Shown here: piece after piece, positions 36,129-47,500 of the stretch
How positions within the stretch are numbered: the stretch's first letter is position 1
Layout of the letters: the number at the start of each line of letters is the position of its first letter
NCBI GenBank assembly: GCA_000226015.1
Contig: JH153110.1
Coordinates: 171,172-235,171, forward strand
Source: Mnemiopsis leidyi
Lineage: Eukaryota; Ctenophora; Tentaculata; Lobata; Bolinopsidae
Direction of reading: 5' to 3'
DNA: 64,000 nucleotides
Made by a program: the position numbers and the translations under genes
The notes under the pieces: generated by a model
What the model was told of the DNA's origin: nothing
What the model saw: the letters and a program-made list of their open reading frames with translations, nothing else
Databases searched by the model: none

Positions 36129-38171
36129 GTGGTATTGGCTATTGGCGTAAAAACAAAGAACGTCATGGTTAATCAGAGATTATATGGGTGTTTTCAAGTC
36201 TGCAGTAATGGGCTTCATTCTACAATAACGCATACAAACAGAGCTTTTGTTTAGCAATTTTGTTTGCATCTAGTAACTGAAATTGACCAATTAGCAGTCA
36301 CTATTATACAAAGATTCGGTTTTGACAATTGCTGTCATGCGTGGCAAAAACACAATTATGACACATCCTCTCCATTGCCAATATGAATGTATTCCACCTT
36401 TACCATTGTATATAATCTGGGAAAGCTTGAATCCCTACAGGATACCACTATATCGATTCTGATTCTTGTTGCTTCAGTTGCTAAGTTATCTCTTTTCGAA
36501 TATTGCAACTCACCATCCAGCAAGTGAATTATACAATTATTTTCTACAAGCTTTTAAACCGGGTTGTTAAAATTGAAGTGCAGGTTAAATTAATACGTCA
36601 AATTTTCATCCCATTGATGAATAACGAATAGCATGGTTGACTGGGTTGACTTTGAAACTATCGTGTCTAAGTTTATACTTGTCAACCTCTTTTGGTCAAC
36701 CTAGCTTATGGTCGGAAAAAAACTATTCGCTAATAGTCCAACTACAAGCCTTTTCAAGTAAATCCCCCGAGGGAATGATAAAAGGGATGAAAACAGAGTC
36801 ACAATGCAACGTACTAAAAACGATACGCTTACTAGAGTCTACAGATAAGCTTACTAGAAAGGTACTACTGTAGTATAAAGAAACGACGTGAAGATAACAA
36901 AATACAGGCTCAATAGTCTGCCACTCTGCCAAGTGGAGACACATATGTGATATGACACGCTCTAGCAGCAGCTCCAGCACAATTCACCACCCGGAAAGAG
37001 CTATATGTAGATCTTTATAACAACTGATATTTTTAGCAGCATCTGCAGCAAACAATATACTTGCAAGTATGTGCTTGTAGAGGTGCAGACTATGTAGGTT
37101 TGTTTCTTACAGAGATCCATCGAAGAACTAAAATGAGATAATACTTTTGGTGTGATATTATAAAAGGTTTCGATTAAAGAAAATAAATATTTTTGATATC
37201 ATGATGACCATAACTATGAGGAAATTTGACTGAGAACACAACAGGTTCTCAAACAATTCAAATTGGATAAGGGGTTCAATTAACTTGCCGAACAGTTCTG
37301 CAGTACATTCAGAAATATGGTAAAATTTTAGATCAAGTTTGTTCCAAGGTCAAACAGTGATGCTAATTTTTGTTTTCTTCTTGACTGGTTTTTCTCTTGA
37401 GACTCTAGGGTTATTGCATGCATTTATGGAAGTATATGCAAGCATTATTTGTAGATTACATAATTAGTGTGTAATGCATATAATTGCATAATGGTATAAG
37501 TTGCTGCTCCTTCGAGTTGACTTAAATTACATATCATTCTTCCATTAAAATACATGTCACTATCGCTAACAATTTGAGACATCATATGTCATTATTCATG
37601 AAGACTCTTATGAAATCATAATGCAACCTTATAATATACAAATAGTGAGCAAATGCTACCAATTTGTTGTTGTGTTTTGTACACATTGACCATTTAACTC
37701 GTATATACTATAACAGGGGCTTCTTTTTATTTGGGATCCTCTCGTCATAGAAAAACTCTTATTATGTGCAATTACTTCATTATCTCTTTATGAGTCATAA
37801 ATAAACGTTTGGAACCTGTAGACAAGCTGCATTGAACGATTACATAGGTTTTCTTGGATTTAACTGTATATTTATCTGCTAAAAGTATGTTGTATGCAAT
37901 ATGCATTGGAGTAAAAATAAAACAGATGGCATTGATAGAGATTTGATAAAGACGTTTTATTGTGAATGACTGAATGTGATTTAACTGACTCATTGATACT
38001 TTGCTTATACTGGCTTATCATCGTGTAGTTATATCTGCCTGCCCGATCATTCTTGTGTTATCACATTAATATTACCTCGAGAACATAAAGTATAAATTCC
38101 TCCAATCCTGGCGAATGTTATATGAAAAGCTTTGATATTCATTCCAAATCCACTCTTACACTTTTATTTCA
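36129..38171. other. Gene-poor stretch
   Basis: AT-rich with no supported exon. Confidence 0.4.
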
Positions 38172-38720
38172 TCACAACCTCATTCCTTCTACACATGAAT
38201 TCGTCCAGTTATAGTATTTATACATATGCATTTGCTAAGAAAAAATACTGAAATACTGAATAACGGTGATTAATTTCTTAGTAATTGTCGAGATCGAACT
38301 AGTCTCTGAATAGTAAGTGTACATATATAATGCTTATATAACAGGTCGCTCTTGTCTTTCCCTGATGAAATCGTACATTGCCAAGTAATTTTACGTGTTA
38401 AAACAGCTGCTGCGGATACCTTACGATTTCGCCAATCAAAGGTGCCATACGATGGAGCTCTGCATTGGTAGCTGAAATATAATTCGTGATTTTTGATGAG
38501 TTTTCCTTGCATTATATGTTATAGCCATGCCTTCATTATACTAGCCAGGTTTGTTGATTATACAGGGAATCGGACAACTCACCAAAATTTTCACGAGGGT
38601 CGAGGATCACATGACCCCAAATCATGGACTGGGTTGGTTGATTGTGCAAAATTTGCAGGACAGGACTGATCAGTGTCTGGAAATGCTGAAACCCCATTCG
38701 TCTTCTTCTTGCTATTTCTT
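38172..38720 (-). CDS. Small gene, about 74 aa, three exons
   Basis: Exons 38720-38583, 38471-38425 and 38234-38172 join in phases 1 and 0, each with a good donor or acceptor (CTCTTCAG, GTGAGT; TTTCAG, GTAAGG; TTTCTTAG). An AATAAA (38163-38168, minus strand) overlaps the end, as expected for a terminal exon. If the start is the ATG in the first of these exons, the protein is 74 aa, beginning MGFQHFQTLISPVLQILHNQ and containing WGHVILDPRENF. A strong donor upstream (39271-39276) preceded by a TATATAA near 39372 suggests a non-coding first exon; joining it puts a stop before the ATG, consistent with a 5' untranslated leader. Soluble, no known domain. It could be longer if an unseen upstream exon exists. 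Confidence 0.55.
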
Positions 38721-39279
38721 CTGAAGAGGTATGTGACCCTGGTCTTGCCCTTGTTCTTCAAAAAGTAGAAGTATAGTTGACGAGAAGAGCTACAGGTTCA
38801 ACTGATCCACATGGATCAGTTCATGTCCGTTTATAATGTGACCTAAAAATCTGAACTACACGCACTATGCAGTATTCAGTATAATGCAGATTCAATATTG
38901 GTGGAGTACCCGACCTGGAAAAATCATAAATATATAAAGTATGAATATCTAGCGGTCATGTGATTCCTGCCAGGCTGCAATTTTGTCCGTTTGTCCGTTT
39001 GTCCAGCAAACCAATCAAAAAGCTTGTTGAAAACCAATGTAGCCTCTTGTTCTGGCACATCATGCCATTACTTTTGGGCGAGTCGTTCTAGACCCAGTTA
39101 CTGTAAGCATTGCAATTTCTCATTATACGTGGTCAGAATTGTAAAAACTTGCAAAAGCTACTACAGCATAACAAATAATTTTTAGGTCTAGGGCTATGAT
39201 GAAGTGAAGTAGAATAGAACATGTTCATTACTTGACTATTCTTCGATTGACGACTAGGTTTCATTTATACTCACAAGTC

Positions 39280-40057
39280 AAATCAGAAATTAGAACACTA
39301 GGGTTATATTGTGGGCCTCGATAACAATGCATGACGGCTCCATATAAGATTACCTATATGAATATGAGTGTTATATAGGCGTGCGATCTATATATTCAGC
39401 TAAAATACGCATAACTTCTAAGTTTGACGCCTCTTGATCATCGTTTGCCTCAACAGTCTACTGCTTCTTTAAGTATCTTTTCCACGTTTACCGCTTTCTA
39501 TTTGACCTTATATCTTAATTATTTTAATTGTCGTGTTTCTTCATAACGGTTACTAATTAGCAACCTGATAATTAATTTTAATTTTTTCCTATTGGTTTTG
39601 CCATCCAATAGCTAAAGCATGTTCGTCATACTTTTTCGATACTGTTTAATTAAATACCAAGTCAAATTTTGTTGTAGACTGTTGAGTTGTGATCAAATTT
39701 GCAGAATTTGTAGCAATTTTTTTGAAATTATTTTCTTTTTACTTGGTAAATAATCCTATCATTGTCCTTAGTTAAACAAAATCAACCAAATGCATCTACG
39801 TGTCAATTATCAAGTTATATTTACTTATATAACTTAGATACCGGCACTTAAAAACCGACTGTTAAAAATCTACACAACCGGACAACCTTTCTTTCGAACC
39901 GTTACTTGTTGATTGAACACATATTAATTCTGTAAACTTGCAGATCAATATATATATATACATATAACATCCTCAATCTGTTTCTTCATATTACCCTGAT
40001 GTTGTAAACAATTATGCTGATTCGATCTAATATTTTAATGAAATGTTGTGATAACGA
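39280..40057. other. Intergenic stretch
   Basis: Contains the putative TATA-type promoter (near 39372) of the minus-strand 74-aa gene. Otherwise nothing supported. Confidence 0.4.
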
Positions 40058-40297
40058 ATGATCTATCGACCAATTATGATAACTATACGGAAAATGTTTA
40101 ACAATTTAGTTTGTGGGCCGTGCTACTCATCACTGAGAGGGATTAAATTAATACTAATAGTACTTATAGTGTTGGTTTTTCTCATAAGCGGAAAAATCAC
40201 AATTCACGTCCAAAACCTAAATCGGTACTACATGTTATCATTTATTTCAATACTATACCAGCCTCCACCGTGGGAATATCAATCATTTACACGATAA
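40058..40297 (+). CDS. Uncertain 79-aa ORF, type II membrane layout
   Basis: A basic N-terminus, a hydrophobic segment (LILIVLIVLVFLISG, about 31-45) and a short tail ending LYQPPPWEYQSFTR. This is the layout of a signal-anchor protein or the first exon of a Golgi enzyme, but no donor follows. It ends 48 bp before the ATG of the next gene. Confidence 0.25.
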   Translation: MIYRPIMITIRKMFNNLVCGPCYSSLRGIKLILIVLIVLVFLISGKITIHVQNLNRYYMLSFISILYQPPPWEYQSFTR

Positions 40298-40345
40298 AAT
40301 TTACTTTAAACAAGGAAATAAGACAGTCTTCCTCCCCGCCAAGAT

Positions 40346-41205
40346 ATGTTTACGTCCTGGTTGACTGACACGCGAACTTGTACAGACAGACCCCCCGCAG
40401 AAGAGAAGACACCGAGAAAGCGGAATAAGAACGTGAACCGAGGGTCGGCAGGTAGAGAGCAGGCCGGCAGATTGTCGGCGGTGTCGGCTGAGACCCCACT
40501 GAGGATACCTACTACAACTATTACAGGTGGGTTGGTACCTGTATAAAGCTCTGCAATCATACATATGGTTTCACGTGGTGTAGTCCGGTGTACGCATGGT
40601 TACACGGGATATCATACTTTGCTATATAAATATATAGCTCAGCAGGTAGATTGTAGTTAAATTGTTGACGAAGAAAAAAATCGCTTTCGATTTTCCGTGC
40701 ACCTGAAGAATAGAAAAGTTACCAGTTTACGTAAATGAGGACTAATTTTTTGAACTACTTTTGACTGCAGCGGCAGGGGATGGGGCAGCACCTAAAGAAC
40801 TATCTCGAATATACAGCGGAGTTATGAACCAGATACGGGTCGCAAACGGGTCTGCCATGAAGTCTCCACTCCTCCGCAAACGATACAAAAACTTTGACGG
40901 AATTTCTGGGAAAGATGACAGTAAGTTGCTGGCAGTAGGTAACTATTTTTACTACTGTCTTATAAACATCCATTGTTGTTCAATCATATTCATTTATATA
41001 GTGAACAATTGGACAGTTTGACAGTTTGACTCAATCTCCAACTGTGACCCCATTAATATATTCAGATAGAGTTGAAATAATACACGTGGCTAATTGGTTA
41101 TATATGGTCTCGTTTTTTCGAGAGATCTTTACTTTATTTTTGTAACAACACTTCCCAACAGACGCTAGTTCCAATCTCCAGGCGTATCTTCATGTCACAG
41201 CATGA
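40346..41205 (+). CDS. Three-exon gene, 124-aa basic protein
   Basis: Exons 40346-40526, 40771-40920 and 41162-41205 join in phase 1 at both junctions (375 nt in all), with donors GTGGGT and GTAAGT and acceptors GACTGCAG and CCCAACAG. AATAAA lies at 41218-41223, 12 nt after the stop. An in-frame TAA precedes the ATG. The protein is Arg/Lys/Thr-rich at first (EEKTPRKRNKNVNRG), then has a mixed segment (PKELSRIYSGVMNQIRV, MKSPLLRKRYKNFDG) and ends NLQAYLHVTA. No membrane segment; possibly nuclear given the basic clusters. Converges on the minus-strand gene ending at 41485. Not recognised. Confidence 0.65.
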
Positions 41206-41484
41206 ATAGATCACATCAATAAAAACAAGTACATATATCAAAATAAGCTCTGACAACAAAACTCATAACTCATGATAATTGATGATTAAATTAAACCACA
41301 GAATTAACATCATTAGCTCTTTCACTTTTCCAAAGCTCCTGAATCTAAAGTTTATCTATATGACATGACCGGAGATTTTTGGGGAATTATAAACCAGTTT
41401 CCCTCCACAATATGGCAAAATTACCGATCCTTCTCTGAAAATAAAGTAGAACAGAAATGTAAAACAAAAAAAGTAGAACAGAAC

Positions 41485-43987
41485 TCAAATCGCGCCACCG
41501 TTCCACCCAGCTACAGTAAAAATTTCGAGCAGCAGCCCCACGTTAAGTATTGTAGCTCCGGCTATTCGTGTGTGAGAGTGGTAGTGTATAGTGTAGGTGT
41601 AGAGGACGAGACCCAAGCCAAGCACTACCAGTACTCCACCTGAAATGTAGAAACGACAGGGTTACCTAGGCGTAGAAGGGTTAAGGGTCCTTAGAAATCT
41701 TGCTGAATTGCAGGGCTTTCGTCTCGATTACTTCAAACAAAAGGAATTATTTCCTTGTTGATTGTATAGTAACAAGATGGAAGAGCAGCGTTGAAATTAA
41801 GCTCTGACAACAAGCCCCCAAGATGGAAGAGCAGCGTTGAAAGTTTTACATGAAAGATGCTCATAATATAAAAACGCTCGCCTAAAATAAACAAAATTGT
41901 AATATGATCATTGCTAAAAAGATTAAAAAAAACCGATAGCTAGAAAGACGAGACATCTTCGTTTACTCCTAGTTGTTTCCTTCTCCACACACTTTTCGAA
42001 TTGTCTCTTCATGGCCTCGTCCACTTCCACCGCTATCTTCCCTGACTGCGAGGAAAGTCTATCAATTATCGATATTGTATGCTAGGATGAAGAGTGCAAT
42101 GTGTAATAAGCAATGTGTATGTTCGAACTCTCTTTATGTTATAGTGTACTTCGACCCTATTAATTATAATTATCGGCCCTGGCAACGTCTTATCGTCACA
42201 AGGTGGGCCTTAACAATCGGATAATGGGGTAGAGGACTCTAATTGTAATAAGTGAGGAGAAGGTCTAATTATTCTCGGTAGAGCTGACGATGACAACAAG
42301 TACGGATTAGAGACTTGTGTGGGGCGCGACGTCAGCTAATTGTTTTCCAACTTCAAGTAGTCGGTACGGCAGGAGATCTGCTCATATCATTAGGTCAATT
42401 TAGATTCTGAATGTCATATCTTGGATGTCTCTTGTCATAACGTTTATAATTACTAATTAGTCGGTTTAAATTTATTCCAAACATAGAATTTATCATAAAT
42501 TCGGGGAAATATTTTTCATCATGATAGCTATATCCCATACTTGCATCCCGCTTACTAGTCTTCGAAAATTTTACTCAGAGTCTGGTCGCGATTTTAAGGG
42601 TTTTTTACATTTGTAATTGATATGCATAACTGTTGACAAAGTTTAACTTAATCATTAATGATATCTATTAAAACAGCTTTACGGTATTACAAATAGTCTC
42701 TATTTATAATTTTTTTTTATTATTGAGCAGATTTTTTCTTTGAATGCAAACATTTATTTATCATTGATGAATTCATACATTTACATTTTCATGCTTAATA
42801 ATTTTTCCTCGGGGATTTCAACACAATTTCCGCACCTAATTTTTTGTTTTGGAGCGTTCTCTTCAAAATGGATATGGGCCTATCAAGATACAAACTGAGA
42901 AAACGAAGATTAGCGAGGGCTGCAGCTGGAACTTTTAAGCTAGGTTAGCTCCTTTGTTACATGTTTTGTTTTAAGATGTTATATCGTCAAACCATATCTT
43001 GCCTTGAATTTCAAAGTTTTGTGTGCGTTGAGCGGTTGAACTCACAATGCTTAAGTGAATATTTAAGTTTAGGCTAAATAGAATGTTTCAAAAATTCAGG
43101 AGAAAGCCAAACGAAAACGAAGTACAACCATAAGTCACTCCTGTGTACGAAGTAAACTTTTAATCATGCAGATATACAGAAGTCAAACAGGAATAAGAAC
43201 AGGAACTAAACCGAAAATACACAAAAATTAAACTAGAATTGGAACAGGAAACAGATATACTCACATTGAATTTTACAAAGTCCTCCTTCCTCCTGTAAGT
43301 GAGATTTGTCTGGTTGAAGAACCCCTCCAACTCCTCCAGCCGCTGAGCGCTGAACTCCCCACTGGTTTTCCCTCCCAGTGCTCCCATAGTGTTTGTCTTG
43401 TCTTCTGTCATCAACTCCTTTTTCTCCAGGTCCCTGCTCGGCTGTTTGTCGAATATTGTCGTCTTCCAATTCTCATTGTCCTTATTTTCCTGAGGTAGCA
43501 AAGTGTGAAGATCATCGAGAAAACAAATGCCCTATTGTCAAAGTTGGAACTGTCAACATAAAGTCTCACATGTAGTCATAAGCCTGTTTGGAAACTTTCT
43601 TTGACCTAATTAGAAACTTCAATTAAGCAAAATGTTTAATAAAATTCATTAAGTCTCCAATACCACTTGGTAAGACCTGGACACAGCAAGTTATACCTAC
43701 CATCCAGTGAGCCCTGCAGACCACGTCAGCCACGTCGAACCGAGGTGCCGTCTTACTGACAGTAGTGAGACTTTTCCCAGACTCTGGGTGAGACGCTCTG
43801 GAGAAGGAGGGTTAGGGTCATTAATCATGAGGTCACAGCGGTGTTTTGTTACTACTTACATGATATGTGTGATTTGAATTGGTGTCAGAAGAGAAAGGGT
43901 CAGAAGAGAGTTCACTTACGGCAATCCCTCGTGCGCATCAACGTGTCCACTGTCCTCCATTTCCGTAATTTCCTCCGTATCTGACAT
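41485..43987 (-). CDS. Five-exon gene, 207-aa protein with C-terminal hydrophobic pair
   Basis: Exons 43987-43920, 43797-43701, 43489-43265, 42045-41967 and 41639-41485 total 624 nt and stay in frame (phases 2, 0, 0, 1). Donors include GTAAGT, GTAGGT, GTGAGT and GTAAAC; acceptors end in CTCCAG, CCTCAG, CGCAG and TTTCAG. Residues 1-157 are hydrophilic and charged, with an acidic start (MSDTEEITEMED) and a probable helix (SAQRLEELEGFFNQTNLTYR; EVDEAMKRQFEKCVEKE). Residues 158-174 (GVLVVLGLGLVLYTYTI) and 182-202 (IAGATILNVGLLLEIFTVAG) are hydrophobic, giving a cytosolic domain plus a membrane hairpin at the C-terminus. No signal peptide. The start lies 517 bp from the divergent thioredoxin gene, a possible shared promoter. 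Family not recognised. Confidence 0.75.
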
Positions 43988-44504
43988 TCTGGAAGTGAAC
44001 CTTCCGGCTATCAAGATAATTCTGATAAATTAGTAAGTTCTACATTGCAAGGCTTTTCAACCATCTGGCAAATAGAGGAATTGATAAAATTAACTCCAGA
44101 CAGCTTGAACAAATTGTGTCAGCATATAAAACTATTTGCAGCAATAGAAGAAACCATTTGCGTATTACTATTGTAAGTAATTACAATCTTGTGCAGCTGG
44201 TAATTTCCAGACCATCCTATTCCAAAACAGTCGATCATTAAGTCCCAAAATATTTTGCACCACGATGGAGCACAATCATCAAATTACCTCATAATTGGAG
44301 TTAATCAAAAATAATTCGGTGCAGTGCATCTCTGTTTGAAGTGTTCATTACAAAGAGAGCCATGTGACCGTGCCTCCAACCCTTGTCAAACGGAACAAGT
44401 TTAATTAACAGCCGGGAGCAATGCGGGACAGATTGTAAAACTGGTTTAGTTTTGTTGTAATTCAGAGTTTGATTGCCAAGCACACACATGACGTATAGTG
44501 AGTA
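43988..44504. promoter_or_regulatory. Divergent intergenic region, likely shared promoter
   Basis: 517 bp between two divergent ATGs. There is no obvious TATA box and no exon in it. A divergent pair this close often shares control, but no specific element was identified. Confidence 0.4.
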
Positions 44505-47500
44505 ATGGCGGACAGGAGAGACTTTGAGAAACTAGATTTTGAACGACACTCCACCCAACCTCAAGATCTAGATAGTGGGGTGGCTGATGATTCTAGTACT
44601 CCGGTCAATAGAACTGGAAGCTGGATGGCTGATTCAGTGGTGCTGGACATGGACCCTTTAGAATCGAGCGGTGAGGCCTCTATGGAATTTCAGTATGCCG
44701 ACTTTGTCCATTTCGCACCCCCGGCAAACCAACCAATGAGAGAAAGTAGGAGCAACTCTCTAAGGAGTGACAACAGTTCTCGATTGGAAGTGATAGAAGA
44801 GTCTCCACAAGTAAGTCCGGAAGAGTCTCCCAAGACATCTTCAGACAATTCTCCCATAGAGGTTACTCCTACTTCCCCAAAGCCAGCGAGCCAAGAAAGA
44901 GGAGTATCCATGTTCCCTGATCAACTTCCTGCTTATAGAACTGATGGTTCAAGTATGTCCGTCAAGAGTATCTCTCCAAGTAACTCACTATTCTCATCGA
45001 GACAAACTCCAGATAGTGGAAAACAAGAAAAAGAAGTGGACAGCGACAACGATACTCGAACCAAAACGCCAAACCCAGCCCCCGGGTACGCCGACTTTGA
45101 TCCCTCACTTTTTACCAAGATGTATCCCATACCGGACAGAACAACGAACACAAATTCTCCGCAGCTAGTAGCCGTAAGATCGATAGCCAGCGTCCCGGAG
45201 GAGTCTTCAGGAGACGAGGAAGACAACAGTCCCTACATCTCTCCCATACCCACCCCTGAAACCAGGCGATCTGTCCACCAGGGTTCCCTATTAGAGCTAC
45301 AAGCACGGAGACTGGCGAAACAGCGAGAGAAACTCCGTTCATGTAGTCCGGCTGACCCCGAGACGGATTATCACAATTCCCGGGTGTCTCGTATATCAGA
45401 GAGCTACTCTCCTGGATACGCTGCACCCAGACGATTATCACTTGATGTACCAGAGTTATCGCATGGTACCAGGAGATCCCCCGGTAACTCACCTTTGTCT
45501 TCACCGGGCAGGTCCGTGCTGATGTCGGAATCCTCACACTCCTCTCCCATTCCTGATCCACCTCTCTCTGCTCTGTCCAACATGGAGGACATGTTCGCAT
45601 CTCCAGCTGCCAGACGTAGATTGTCCACTCAGGTTCGGCAGAGCAGAGTATTTGCAAGCTTCTTCGGATCCAAAGGTGGGGACGATGAAGACCAGAGCCC
45701 CGTGATGAAATCTAAGAACAGGAGAAAGTCACTAGCACACTCATCAACGGCATCAAGAAAACGATCGTCAGAGGTCAGCAACCCTAAACAAAAGCGAAGA
45801 TCAACTCTGACGAAAATTGCAGATGCAGTTGTCTCGGCTTTCATCAAGAGAACTGGTGAACCGGAAGAATCTTCAGCTAAACGCGAACGTCAACCAAAAA
45901 AGGAAAAAGTAGCTCAAGGCATGATAGACCGACAAATATCTCAACCCATCGAGACTCCCTCCTTCATGATAGACGAGCTGTCACCGGAGCAAGAAGTGGC
46001 GGTTATCCAGCCCCTGCCAGCCCAGATAATCCCCCCTCCCCTAGTGAGGATGGGGAGGGGGAGGAGGAACTCCATCATGCCTGGCGGGGAAGCTCCCCAG
46101 GTGGTCATGAGGAAGATGGATGGGAAGAAGAAGGAGCGACCAGGCAGCTCACATGACGCTCCCAAGATAGATGATGTGGTTTTTACGGTGAACACAAAGG
46201 GGGAGATGGAGATGTTTGAAGTGGTGCCGATTGCTCAACCTACGGTTCCTACTGGTAAGGAAAACTATAAGTAGTTATACTGCGGTCATGTGCTGTGAGA
46301 TTTAGTGAAATCAAATTATCATATATTAATATAGCTGCAGCTAAATTATATAATACAAGTATTAGAGCGGTTGAAGCCGATAATCAGAAAAGTTTTTGCT
46401 AAATTTTGCATTTGTACTATATCACTGTATTCCGTGCATATATTACATCAGTATTAAGAGTATTAAGTTGTAAGGTTACATATGAGGTCACAGCTAAAAT
46501 ACTTCTGTAAAACGTCCACATTCTTACCGATTAATTTTCAATCTTGTAAGTCTACATAATGTTGGCTAAAGTAAAAAGCCTCCATTACTAAACGCCGTCG
46601 ATTTGAAAATTGAGGAAAATTTGCAATGAGATAAAAGGTAGCAGCGCAATCAGCAGTGTAAATGGTAACTGTGTGTAAAGAATAGTAAGGTTAACTCAGG
46701 TCAATGCTGCCATACAATTACAGCTTCCGCGTTCTCGTAGAAAGCTTCAATTTGCCGCCATTTAATGGAAATTCTGCTAATTTATTATTGTTCTGATATT
46801 GCATTGAAAGCTATCTAAAGAAGTATACAAAGAAAAGGGAACACTTGTTGAACAGTCTTGTGGCGAATAAGAGAACAGTTTGTGTTTTCAGTTATATAAT
46901 TGCGTCAGTTAGAAGATTACATCGATATAGATAAATCAATCAAATTCTGTGTAACAAAGTAGTGAACATGGTTGCCAATATGCAGTAGGAAAAACCGCTT
47001 AACTAGAGAAATATTCATCATCATATTCCCTGGAGGCAAACAAGTTGGATTCTTACCAAATACCAATATTAAGCAAGATATTCATTCATATCAGAGTTGA
47101 TTATTTTCGAATCCTGCCAGAATATAACAGATCTGAACGAGAATTCTTGTGCGATCCATGAGAATCTCGTCCAGCACTATTAGTAACTCTGTTCAAACAG
47201 GCTATATATGGGTTTGTGATCACCTAAAGTACACGATTAGCTATTGTAAGCAAGATATTGTCACGCGTACTTTTCTAAGTGTGCCATAAATTCTGACTCC
47301 CTGCCTTATGTTGGTGTTTTGAGTAGCTTAGTAATAGGTACGAAGAAGCAAATGTATGTGAAAGTTTACAAACTTTTTCAATTATTTGAACTTTTATTCC
47401 ATTATAAGTGACAATAGACAAATATATCTTGGCTTAGGTCGAATAAAAAACGTGAACTCTGAATTAGTGAATGTTGACAAATACCCATTCCAGGTCGAAT

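Noticed and set aside
38950-39120. Minus-strand frame with EATLVFNKLFDWFAGQTDK, transposase-like
   Set aside because: Short, no start, no recognised catalytic motif, and no matching splice phase; could be a repeat fragment, not callable.
40301-40564. Minus-strand 87-codon Cys/Arg-rich frame
   Set aside because: Antisense of exon 1 of the 124-aa gene, which has matched exons and a polyA signal.
45112-45657. 181-codon minus-strand frame
   Set aside because: Antisense of the disordered exon of the thioredoxin-domain gene, which splices correctly on the plus strand.
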